Source: Roseburia_C amylophila
Lineage (GTDB): Bacteria > Bacillota > Clostridia > Lachnospirales > Lachnospiraceae
Length of the DNA: 64,000 nt
Assembly: GCF_025567465.1 (NCBI RefSeq)
Contig: NZ_JAOQKI010000002.1
Coordinates: 124,001-188,000, forward strand
Direction: 5' to 3'
Part shown: piece after piece, positions 17,756 through 25,729 of the stretch
How positions within the stretch are numbered: position 1 is the stretch's first letter
How the letters are laid out: the number at the start of each line of letters is the position of its first letter
Made by a program: the position numbers and the translations under genes
Notes under the pieces: generated by a model
The model's database searches: none
Seen by the model: only the letters and a program-made list of their open reading frames with translations
What the model was told of the DNA's origin: nothing

Positions 17756-20692
17756 TTACCCCTGTTTTCTCTTTCTATCCCTGTGATACAGCCACAGACA
17801 ATAACCTGTCAGCAATAATACTCCAAGAATACTTACTACTGCCCCCTGTTTCATATAAGGGATATGATAGACTGCCTTCACTTCATGATTTCCCGCCGCA
17901 AGCTTCACTGCCAGAAAACCATAGTCTCCATTAATAGTCTCTGTTTTCTTACCATCAACATAAACTTCCCATCCATCCTGGTCCGGAATTGTAAGAAGCA
18001 GAAAGCCTTCCTTTTCATTCGAAATAGTTCCGGTAAAATATTTCCCATCTGCTACAAATGAACCCAGTGTCACTTCTCCGGTTTCGGTATCATGCAGCAC
18101 ATCCTCTCCATCCGGTACGATTAAGGTATCCTTTAAAAGCAGCCTCCGCCCTATCTCATCCATAGATTCGCATTCGCTCTTAGAAATCGTATTGGTATAG
18201 AAGGACACAGCAGAATCAGCATACTTATTTCTGTAAATATAAACGCCGCCTATTCTACCAACATATTCACACCAGGAATAATCCAATTCTCCCATGGATA
18301 AAATATATTTTAAGTTAATAAGGCTCATTGGACAAACTTCCGATTCCTCTGAATATACAACAATCCTCTGTGCATCTGTTACTTTAGCTCGTGTATACAA
18401 CATATTATAAAAATCTGCAAGATGCCGGTTAATGGTACTGTTATAATCTGTTACAGAAGAATAACCCATGACCAGGGAATCTCCATAGGTAGATACCACT
18501 GCATATCCTTTATCCACACGGAAGAAGCCTTTATCCTGCTCTTTTAAATATTGCAGGGCATCTATCGTATCATTTGTCATGGTATGACCATCATATCCAA
18601 TTTCCTCTGTCGTTGTATAAGCAGTACCTCTCTGGCTAGTTGTCATATAGGTTTCTGTACATGTTGAAAGCAGCACGCACACTATTAGTAAGCTTTCTAC
18701 AATCTTACGCCCCTGCTTATTTTTCCAAAAAAACATTACCAGCAAAAGAAATGCAAAACATATTTGCAGTATTATGATTTCTGCATCATAACTCCTTACC
18801 TCTAATGATGCCTTGTTATACGCTTTTATAACAATATACAAACTGCTTATCAGTCCCAGACCAAGACCAATAAAACTAAATTCCTTTTTTCTTGTCAGTC
18901 TATCCCATTCTACTGCTACAAGTAATGCTGCAACCGGCATAAGTACGAATGTATACCTTGCCTGTGCATAAGCAAATCCATTAAATGCAATTGCCATTCC
19001 CGGATTAAACACCAGTAGAATTCCAACAAAAGTTATAAGAATACCGTATAATGCATTCTTATAACTCTTACATTTTTTTATACTCTGTACTAATAACTGC
19101 CCAAGGAAAAAATAAATAAAAATTGTAATGCATATATTAGGCATTTCATAATAATTTCCCCAGCCACTACTAGCATTTATGTCATTGATGTAATATAGAT
19201 TATTTGATATCATCCGCCCCGCTATTTCTGAATTCTGTTCTATAGAGTATACGGAGAATAATCCATGAAAGAATTTTGTCAACGCCGACATATCTGAATC
19301 TAATCTTGATGAACTGGATGTAAGATATGATGCTGCCGGAAGTAATGATACTGCCCCTGCCAGTACCCCACAAATAATACCTCCCAAAATTGTAAATGCA
19401 CGTTTTATACGCTCTTTTAAAGGCCAATTCAAGTTTGGGTTTAAAAGGCGCAAGACACAATAAATGCCAACAAACAGCAATGCCATATAAGTATTGTAAT
19501 AACTGTAAATTATTGATGCTGCAACAGAAATACCAAGTCCCATAACATACCTTACTTTGAATTCCTGTATCAGCTTCTCTAAAAAAATCAATATTAACAA
19601 AAGATAAATGCAGATTGTTCCCAGGAGATAATGCTGTCCCCAAAGCATCAAATATCCATTAAATGCATATAAATATCCACCAATACAAGCAGCCCTCTCA
19701 CTTACATGAAAGAGTTTTAAGAAGTACCGGCACAACAATGCCGAGAGAATAATTTTCAATATCTGTGCAACTACTAAAAGTCGTTTTACTTTTCCTATTC
19801 CGAAAACAACTCCACCTAAAATTACAAATAAACCAAAAGGATCCAATGTCTGGGAAATATTATTGATTAAACTGGTCCCTAATCCATAATCCCAGTTCCA
19901 GATAGAAAATGAACCTTCCGATATTCTTCTTACACAGTTCATATAATATGGATAATATTGTTGCATCGTATCCGAACCTATATCCGTATATAAGAACAAT
20001 TTCTCTCCCCAGATAAAATCATGAAATACATATGCTATAGTTATTCCAACAAAACCAATGTATAATACTATATGCAAAAAATTGCGACCCGTTTTACAAT
20101 TTTTGAATACTAATTGCATAACTTGCAAAAGAATACATAGCCCCCATAATGCAAAGGCTGTTGTTATAATTGAACTTTTATTTATTCTTGCAAAAACAGA
20201 AAATGGATTTCGATAAGATACCCTTGACAGATTATAATGAACTCCGGGTTGTGAAGAAATCTTAACCCGGATATACTTTGTTGTTTTCTTTACCTGAACC
20301 GGATTGTGCCCCAGTTCAAAGGTATACGGAGACGGTTTTTCTGCAAAGGTCTCGTTTTCCGACTGCCAGATTTCTCCTAAGATTCCCTCGCCCTCAATAC
20401 GACTCATCTCTAGATCAATTAACTTATCCGAATCCACCGGAATCACAAAATAAGTATCTTCTCCGGTTACATAACCATTTCCATCCTCCGATGGAATCAG
20501 GTCGTTAGCCCCTGCTAACACCTCATCCATATCCTGATACTGCGGAAAAATAGTGGTATATACCTTTAGATTGTCAAAACCTCTTGTTCCAACCGTTCCC
20601 ACCAGAACCAGCCCTGCTATAATCAGAATCAGTTCCGCAAGCAATACTCCTGCATTTTTCAGCCATTTCTTCTTATCGATTTGAATCTGCAT
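17756..20692 (-). CDS. YfhO-family membrane glycosyltransferase
   Basis: The start at 20692 (MQIQIDKKKWLKNAGVLL) has GAGGAG 7 bases upstream; an ATG 15 bases earlier lies inside the site. The 978-residue protein has one N-terminal helix, an outer domain (about 35-175), some 13 helices, and a C-terminal outer domain ending in a last helix (VVSILGVLLLTGYCLWLY). The YfhO signature is clear: YTDIGSDTMQQYYPYYMNCV followed by SIWNWDYGLGTSLINN. In Bacillus subtilis YfhO moves a sugar from undecaprenyl phosphate, loaded by CsbB, onto lipoteichoic acid outside the cell. A CsbB-like gene directly precedes it here (overlap of 20 bases), so the same division of labour is likely. Confidence 0.9.
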   Translation of the reverse strand: MQIQIDKKKWLKNAGVLLAELILIIAGLVLVGTVGTRGFDNLKVYTTIFPQYQDMDEVLAGANDLIPSEDGNGYVTGEDTYFVIPVDSDKLIDLEMSRIEGEGILGEIWQSENETFAEKPSPYTFELGHNPVQVKKTTKYIRVKISSQPGVHYNLSRVSYRNPFSVFARINKSSIITTAFALWGLCILLQVMQLVFKNCKTGRNFLHIVLYIGFVGITIAYVFHDFIWGEKLFLYTDIGSDTMQQYYPYYMNCVRRISEGSFSIWNWDYGLGTSLINNISQTLDPFGLFVILGGVVFGIGKVKRLLVVAQILKIILSALLCRYFLKLFHVSERAACIGGYLYAFNGYLMLWGQHYLLGTICIYLLLILIFLEKLIQEFKVRYVMGLGISVAASIIYSYYNTYMALLFVGIYCVLRLLNPNLNWPLKERIKRAFTILGGIICGVLAGAVSLLPAASYLTSSSSRLDSDMSALTKFFHGLFSVYSIEQNSEIAGRMISNNLYYINDINASSGWGNYYEMPNICITIFIYFFLGQLLVQSIKKCKSYKNALYGILITFVGILLVFNPGMAIAFNGFAYAQARYTFVLMPVAALLVAVEWDRLTRKKEFSFIGLGLGLISSLYIVIKAYNKASLEVRSYDAEIIILQICFAFLLLVMFFWKNKQGRKIVESLLIVCVLLSTCTETYMTTSQRGTAYTTTEEIGYDGHTMTNDTIDALQYLKEQDKGFFRVDKGYAVVSTYGDSLVMGYSSVTDYNSTINRHLADFYNMLYTRAKVTDAQRIVVYSEESEVCPMSLINLKYILSMGELDYSWCEYVGRIGGVYIYRNKYADSAVSFYTNTISKSECESMDEIGRRLLLKDTLIVPDGEDVLHDTETGEVTLGSFVADGKYFTGTISNEKEGFLLLTIPDQDGWEVYVDGKKTETINGDYGFLAVKLAAGNHEVKAVYHIPYMKQGAVVSILGVLLLTGYCLWLYHRDRKRKQG

Positions 20693-21617
20693 CTTCCTTC
20701 TCCTCATTCAGCATCTGGCGCACCACATATAATGGTCTTTGTTTTGACTGCATAAAGATGTTTCCTACATAAATGCCTACCAGACCGACTACCATAATAA
20801 TAATTCCTCCGATGAGACAGTTGGTTGCTACGATACTGGTCCAGCCTGCTGCCACATGACCGGTAAAATAATAGATAATCAGTCCGATAATTATCATTGC
20901 TGAAATGATGGACATCAGGAATCCAAAGCCCATGGTGAATTTCAAAAGTTTATCCGACTGGGAGGTTAAAATCTCTCCCGCCATCTTAAAACGCTTCTTC
21001 ATGTTATAAGAGGATTTTCCCTCAAAACGCTGATCATGCTCTACATCAATGGCTGTCTGTTTAAAGCCAAGCCATTTTACATAGATAACAAAGGCACGGT
21101 GCATTTCCCGCATTTTACAATAATTATCGATTACCACACGTTTGCTGATACTGAAATTACAGATTGCCGGGTCATAGTGTCCATCCGATGCAAAGGAATA
21201 AATCTTATAGAATATTTTAGATACCAATACCTTTAAGAAAGAATCTTTTCTGTGTGCTCGTCTAGCAAAGACCACATCATAACCTTCCTGAGCCTTGCGG
21301 TAAAGATTCTGGATTTCTTCCGGTCTGTCCTGTAAATCACAGTCCATCACCACTACCCAGTCTCCTTTTGAAGCATCCAGTCCTGCGGTAATTGCCATAA
21401 TCTGTCCGAAATTCCGGGATAATTCAATCCCCTTTACGTGACTATCTTCCTTACAGATTTCTTCGATTACTTCCCACGAATTCTGCGGACAGGCATCATT
21501 TACCAGAATAATTTCAAAATCATCAGTGATGGTACTTACCGATTCCACCAGACGTCTGTGCAATTCATGAAGTGCTGCCCGGCATCCATACACCGGAACT
21601 ACAACTGATATATCCAT
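20673..21617 (-). CDS. Polyprenyl-phosphate glycosyltransferase (GtrB/CsbB/ArnC type)
   Basis: The start at 21617 (MDISVVVPVYGCRAALHELH) has GGAGG 8 bases upstream; the ATG two codons earlier is too close to it. The 314-residue protein is a GT-A domain with LVNDACPQNSWEVIEE, GIELSRNFGQIMAITAGLDA and the metal site VVMDCDLQDRPEEI, followed by two membrane helices (about 230-255 and 265-290) typical of GtrB, CsbB and ArnC. It loads a sugar from a nucleotide donor on undecaprenyl phosphate at the inner face. Its place between a 4-aminosugar pathway, two small transporters and YfhO suggests the aminosugar as substrate. Confidence 0.93.
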   Translation of the reverse strand: MDISVVVPVYGCRAALHELHRRLVESVSTITDDFEIILVNDACPQNSWEVIEEICKEDSHVKGIELSRNFGQIMAITAGLDASKGDWVVVMDCDLQDRPEEIQNLYRKAQEGYDVVFARRAHRKDSFLKVLVSKIFYKIYSFASDGHYDPAICNFSISKRVVIDNYCKMREMHRAFVIYVKWLGFKQTAIDVEHDQRFEGKSSYNMKKRFKMAGEILTSQSDKLLKFTMGFGFLMSIISAMIIIGLIIYYFTGHVAAGWTSIVATNCLIGGIIIMVVGLVGIYVGNIFMQSKQRPLYVVRQMLNEEKEDADSNR

Positions 21618-21629
21618 TTTCATTTCCTC

Positions 21630-21962
21630 CTACAAGTAAAACACGATAATGCCAAGCAGTATCAGTGCATTTCCAAACACTTTACGCTTTGTAATCGGCT
21701 CTTTAAAAAAGAAAAAGCTTAAAATCATAATCAGAATATAACCCAATGATTCAATGACCGGGCCATTCTTATACTCAATGCCACGATAAGCTAAAATCGT
21801 CAGTACCGTTGTTCCAACCATCATCATATATCCGATAATTACATAAGGATTCAGATATTCCTTAATCACATTATCGTACTTCTTTGCTGCACTTTTCTTT
21901 AATAAGACCTGAGAAAAAGAGGCAACAATAACAGACGCTACAAGAAAAAGCCAGTATATCAT
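21630..21962 (-). CDS. Small EamA/SMR-type membrane protein, ArnE/ArnF-like flippase subunit
   Basis: This 110-residue protein has four helices. The N-terminus (MIYWLFLVASVIVASFSQVL) with LLKKSA and the third and fourth helices (ESLGYILIMILSFFFFKEPI, GNALILLGIIVFYL) match the half-size EamA/SMR transporters. ArnE and ArnF of this type together flip undecaprenyl-phosphate-L-Ara4N. It is followed after 12 bases by the GtrB-like gene and preceded by a second protein of the same size and fold, so the two probably form a heterodimer. GGAGG lies 9 bases before the ATG. Confidence 0.85.
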   Translation of the reverse strand: MIYWLFLVASVIVASFSQVLLKKSAAKKYDNVIKEYLNPYVIIGYMMMVGTTVLTILAYRGIEYKNGPVIESLGYILIMILSFFFFKEPITKRKVFGNALILLGIIVFYL

Positions 21963-21966
21963 CCTT

Positions 21967-22323
21967 CTATCCCTCCTTATTCACAATCATGGTGCCGGCA
22001 ATTACCAGAAGGACACCAATAATATTCTGTACCGAAATATGTTCTCCAAAAATCAGTGCCGCCCAGATCATAGACCACAAAATCGCAATGCTCCGGTTTG
22101 CATATGCTACCGACAAGTCAACCCTTTTGATAATCTGCTGCCAGAAAATGGCATACAATCCAAGGATGCAGATTTCCACTCCGTAACACAGAATAAATCC
22201 CATGGATAAGAACTCATATCCCGCTGCAAACTTCGCTGCCACACCGGATAATGTGTATATCATGATTACCAGCTGCAATAAAATCAGCAGTATCCACTTT
22301 TTCTTTCCTTCTACTTTACTCAT
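21967..22323 (-). CDS. Small EamA/SMR-type membrane protein, second flippase subunit
   Basis: The ATG at 22323 (MSKVEGKKKWILLILLQLVI) overlaps the stop of the ATP-grasp gene as ATGA, so translation is probably coupled; a TTG four codons upstream is the alternative. The 118-residue protein has four helices with AKFAAGYEFLSMGFILCYG, AYANRSIAILWSMIWAALIF and IIGVLLVIAGTMIV. The YANRSIAILWS segment corresponds to the conserved loop of EamA/SMR half-transporters. With its neighbour it makes a likely heterodimeric flippase for an undecaprenyl-phosphate-linked sugar. Confidence 0.85.
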   Translation of the reverse strand: MSKVEGKKKWILLILLQLVIMIYTLSGVAAKFAAGYEFLSMGFILCYGVEICILGLYAIFWQQIIKRVDLSVAYANRSIAILWSMIWAALIFGEHISVQNIIGVLLVIAGTMIVNKEG

Positions 22324-23465
22324 CGTTCCAACCAATCCTTAATCTCTGCCTGATTTTTTCCAGCCAGAATGTAATAACCAAAACGGCTTCCACTGTCTAC
22401 TACCTGGTGTTCACCTACCGTTTCCATTTCACTTACCATCTGAAGCAGTTCCGGACTTTTGCTCTTAATCTCTTCCAAAACATCCAGATCCTTCTTTGTA
22501 AACACAAAGCGGATACCCGCACACATCGGCTCATGTGCCGGTGTCAGATCCGGTTCTTTTCCCAAAGCAGTCTCAATTACCATACGGACAAAGTCATATC
22601 CGGAAGATAAAGATACCAGATGGGAGCCAATACAGTCGCCACCCATACGGGAACCGATTTCAATGATTCTTACATTACCATCGGCATCCAGTTTAAATTC
22701 CGAATGGGAAGCACCATTTTCAATCTCAAGAGCAGTAAGTGCCTTCGGAATAAATTCCTTCACCCGGTTCATCTCTGTTTCAGAAAGTTCCGGTGGCTCC
22801 ATATGTCCAGTCTCAATAAAATGAGGATATCCTGTGGTATATTTCTTTGTCACCGCCAGTACATGATGTCTGCCCTGATAAGAAATACATTCACAGCTAT
22901 ATTCATTGCCTTCGATATACTCCTCAATAATTGCCTTCTTTTCAAAGGAATTACGCACTGCCTCTTCTACTGCCGGAGCAATCTCCTCAAGACTCTCCAC
23001 TCTCATAATACCGCGGCTTCCGGAACGATCGGTCGGTTTTACAATCATCGGGAACTGCATAGATTTTACTGCTTTCGCATAATCATCCCCTTCACATACA
23101 CTGACAAAGCCCGGAGTCGGCACACCATGTTTTGCGAAAGCTTCCCGCATGGCAAATTTATTGGTAGATATATAGATACAATTGTCAGAATTATGTGGCA
23201 ATCCAAGCTGCTCTGCCAGATACTGCACGGTAATATTGGCAAGGTCAGATGCTATCGTTGCCACTGCATCCGGCTGAATCTTCCGACATTCTTCTAAGAT
23301 TGCTTCCTTTTCCACAATGCTGATAGGATAAAAATAATCTGCTGTCCTCTCTCCGATAGAGCCATCTTTCCATGCAAATACATGTGTCTCATATCCCATC
23401 TCTTTTGCCTTTAAAATGAGCGGATTCTGAAAAGAATTCGCTCCTATAATTACAATTTTCTTCAT
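22320..23465 (-). CDS. ATP-grasp carboxylate-amine ligase
   Basis: This 381-residue protein has a pre-ATP-grasp domain (MKKIVIIGANSFQNPLILKA, about 1-105) and an ATP-grasp fold: the lysine strand FPMIVKPTDRSGSRGIMRV, the hinge KAIIEEYIEGNEYSCECIS, and the metal-binding end HSEFKLDADGNVRIIEIGSR. The group includes PurK-, carbamoyl-phosphate-synthase- and BacD-like ligases that join a carboxylate to an amine with ATP. It lies between the genes for a 4-amino-6-deoxysugar aminotransferase and a lipid-linked sugar export set and is coupled to the flippase gene. I infer that it attaches an amino acid or other acid to the sugar amine. A role on a free amino acid cannot be excluded. Confidence 0.85.
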   Translation of the reverse strand: MKKIVIIGANSFQNPLILKAKEMGYETHVFAWKDGSIGERTADYFYPISIVEKEAILEECRKIQPDAVATIASDLANITVQYLAEQLGLPHNSDNCIYISTNKFAMREAFAKHGVPTPGFVSVCEGDDYAKAVKSMQFPMIVKPTDRSGSRGIMRVESLEEIAPAVEEAVRNSFEKKAIIEEYIEGNEYSCECISYQGRHHVLAVTKKYTTGYPHFIETGHMEPPELSETEMNRVKEFIPKALTALEIENGASHSEFKLDADGNVRIIEIGSRMGGDCIGSHLVSLSSGYDFVRMVIETALGKEPDLTPAHEPMCAGIRFVFTKKDLDVLEEIKSKSPELLQMVSEMETVGEHQVVDSGSRFGYYILAGKNQAEIKDWLER

Positions 23466-23484
23466 ATTGCCATCCTCCCGGCAC

Positions 23485-24501
23485 TTAACTTTTCTTGCGG
23501 CGGCTTGCGATGAACTTATCCCATCTTCCGCTTTCTAATTCTTTTTTATAATCTTCCATTATTGCACGATAAGAAAGATATTCCGGCACGAAACCGAAAT
23601 CTTCCTTCGCCTTTGTCATGTCAAACAAAAAGGATGGTGTATTATTTGGCTTATCCGGGCGATAGACAATCTTAGATCCCTTACCCGGTCCAAATACGTC
23701 AATAACGGTCTGCACCTGCTCCTCTAAAGTTAGTTCTGTACCGGATGTCATATTATAAAGACCATAGGTCTTATCACTGCGTAATGCCAGCACAAATGCT
23801 CTCGCAACATCCTTTACATAAATAATGTCTCTGGAAATCTGTGGGTCACCCCAGATTTCAATATCTTTTCCGGCTTCTGCATTCTCAATAAAGGTCTGGA
23901 TTCCGGTCTTATAATATTTACCATTCACATAAATCTCAGAATGAGGTCCTACTCCGTATACCGGTGGCAGGCGGAAAGATGCACACTGCATGCCATGCTG
24001 CTCATTATAATATTCCATCACATCATTGGCGGCATTTTTGGAAATCACATATACCGCATGGTCTCCAGTATACATGAAATCTCTCGGCTCTGTCTCTTTT
24101 AAGGCAACGCCTTTTTTCCATGCATTTCTTACATCTGCATAGCTGCTGGTAGCAATCACTTTCTTAATGCCATTCTTCCGGCAGTATTCCAGCACATTAA
24201 TGGTTCCCTCTACATTGATACGGATATAGTCTGCGGCATTCTCATCTGCACTGATATCCACCGGTGCATTTGCCGGAAGCAGACCTGCCAGTAAAATAAC
24301 ACCCTCTACACCTTCTGTCGGTAATTTATCAAAATCTTCTTTTTTCGAAATATCCAATGATACACAGGTAACGCCTTTTGCTTCCAGTTCCTGCTTCATG
24401 ATTGCATTTCTTCCAGTTGCCAGCACCTCATAACCTTCTTCCAAGAAGCGGTCTACGGTATACATTCCAATAAATCCTGTTGCCCCAATAACAATAACCA
24501 T
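23485..24501 (-). CDS. NAD-dependent epimerase/dehydratase (extended SDR)
   Basis: This 338-residue protein has the nucleotide-binding GATGFIG (residues 6-12), a TSSYADV strand and the catalytic YVISK motif (Y-x-x-x-K), followed by RLPPVYGVGPHSE and SRDIIYVKDVARAFVLAL. This is the order seen in GalE- and RmlB-like enzymes acting on nucleotide sugars. Its length is normal. It lies 29 bases after the WecE-like gene and 19 bases before the ATP-grasp gene. It may epimerise, reduce or dehydrate the amino sugar or its precursor; the reaction cannot be fixed from the motifs. Confidence 0.88.
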   Translation of the reverse strand: MVIVIGATGFIGMYTVDRFLEEGYEVLATGRNAIMKQELEAKGVTCVSLDISKKEDFDKLPTEGVEGVILLAGLLPANAPVDISADENAADYIRINVEGTINVLEYCRKNGIKKVIATSSYADVRNAWKKGVALKETEPRDFMYTGDHAVYVISKNAANDVMEYYNEQHGMQCASFRLPPVYGVGPHSEIYVNGKYYKTGIQTFIENAEAGKDIEIWGDPQISRDIIYVKDVARAFVLALRSDKTYGLYNMTSGTELTLEEQVQTVIDVFGPGKGSKIVYRPDKPNNTPSFLFDMTKAKEDFGFVPEYLSYRAIMEDYKKELESGRWDKFIASRRKKS

Positions 24502-24530
24502 TTGCTCTGTCCTCTTTCCTGTATTTTCAT

Positions 24531-25664
24531 TTATCTCTCTTTGTAAAATGCATTAACCTTATCTATCACATAGTCTGCCTGTTCCAATGACAGATTATAA
24601 TATAACGGCAGGCGGACCAGCCTCTCGCTTTCCCTCGTTGTATAACGGTCTTCTCCAGCAAATACACCATAACGCTGACCTGCCGGTGCTGTATGTAATG
24701 GTATATAATGAAATACTGCCTGTACACCCTGTTCCTTTAAATAACTGATTAAAGCTGTTCTTTCTTCTAAATCTCTGGCCTTGAGATAAAACATATGTGC
24801 ATTATGTACACAACCATCCGGTATCGTTGGGCGGGCAATTTTACCCTCATCAGATAATTTTTCCAATCCATCCCAATAGCGGTTCCAGATAGACAGACGT
24901 TTTTCATTAATCTTATCCGCTACTTCAAGTTGTGCATAAAGATATGCTGCATTCAATTCACTTGGCAGATAAGAAGACCCCGCTTCTACCCAGGTATACT
25001 TATCAATCTGCCCCCGGAAGAATTTACTACGGTTTGTTCCTTTCTCCCGGACAATTTCTGCATTCTCTACATTTTTCTCATCCCGGATTAAAAGTGCTCC
25101 GCCTTCTCCCATACTGTAATTCTTCGTCTCATGAAAACTGTAACATCCGTAATCTCCCATGGTTCCAAGTGCTTTTCCCTTATAAGAAGACATCACACCC
25201 TGGGCTGCATCTTCAATCACCAGAAGATTATATTTCTTTGCTATTGCAAGAATAGTATCCATTTCACAGGATACCCCGGCATAATGTACCGGAACAATTG
25301 CTCTTGTCTTATCCGTAATTGCATGTTCAATCAGTTTTTCATCAATATTCATGGTATCCGGCCGGATATCTACAAATACCACCTTTGCCCCTCTCAACAC
25401 AAAAGCATCTGCTGTTGATACAAAGGTATAAGCCGGCATAATTACTTCGTCTCCCGGCTTGATTTCTGACAGAATTGCCGCAAGCTCTGTTGCATGGGTA
25501 CAGGATGTTGTCAGCAATGCCTTTTTTGTTCCTGTATGTTCTTCTAACCAGGCATTGCACTTCTTGGTATATTCCCCATCCCCACATATTTTCTTATTTT
25601 CTACCGCCTTACGGATATAGTCCATGCTTTTTTCCATATAAGGTGGTTCGTTGAAATTAATCAT
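24531..25664 (-). CDS. wecE: dTDP-4-amino-4,6-dideoxygalactose transaminase
   Basis: This 377-residue PLP enzyme is strikingly like enterobacterial WecE (RffA) as I know it: INFNEPPY at the start, KICGDGEYTKKC, GDEVIMPAYTFVSTADAFVL, VVFVDIRPDTMNIDE, VPVHYAGVSCEMDTI, then the lysine region YSFHETKNYSMGEGGA with PLP lysine Lys181, and FFRGQIDKYTWVEAGSSYLP. WecE converts dTDP-4-keto-6-deoxyglucose to dTDP-Fuc4N with glutamate. GGAGG lies 7 bases before the ATG and a promoter can be placed at 25693-25721. It is the first gene of the cassette down to YfhO, so Fuc4N (or a derivative) is the probable sugar. Confidence 0.93.
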   Translation of the reverse strand: MINFNEPPYMEKSMDYIRKAVENKKICGDGEYTKKCNAWLEEHTGTKKALLTTSCTHATELAAILSEIKPGDEVIMPAYTFVSTADAFVLRGAKVVFVDIRPDTMNIDEKLIEHAITDKTRAIVPVHYAGVSCEMDTILAIAKKYNLLVIEDAAQGVMSSYKGKALGTMGDYGCYSFHETKNYSMGEGGALLIRDEKNVENAEIVREKGTNRSKFFRGQIDKYTWVEAGSSYLPSELNAAYLYAQLEVADKINEKRLSIWNRYWDGLEKLSDEGKIARPTIPDGCVHNAHMFYLKARDLEERTALISYLKEQGVQAVFHYIPLHTAPAGQRYGVFAGEDRYTTRESERLVRLPLYYNLSLEQADYVIDKVNAFYKER

Positions 25665-25692
25665 TTTTCATCCTCCATTGTATATTAACGTC

Positions 25693-25721
25693 ATTATATG
25701 ACTTTTTGTTCTTTAACACAA
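25693..25721 (-). promoter_or_regulatory. Promoter in front of the wecE cassette
   Basis: On the minus strand TTGTGT (25716-25721) and a perfect TATAAT (25693-25698) are 17 bases apart. The -10 box lies in a small palindrome (GTCATataATGAC). The start would be about 25 bases upstream of the wecE ATG, giving the cassette its own transcript in addition to readthrough. Confidence 0.5.
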
Positions 25722-25729
25722 TAAATACG

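Noticed and set aside
22620..23297. A 225-codon open frame on the plus strand inside the ATP-grasp gene.
   Set aside because: It is antisense to a clear ATP-grasp gene, the product is Cys/His/Phe-rich with no motif, and no ribosome binding site precedes it.
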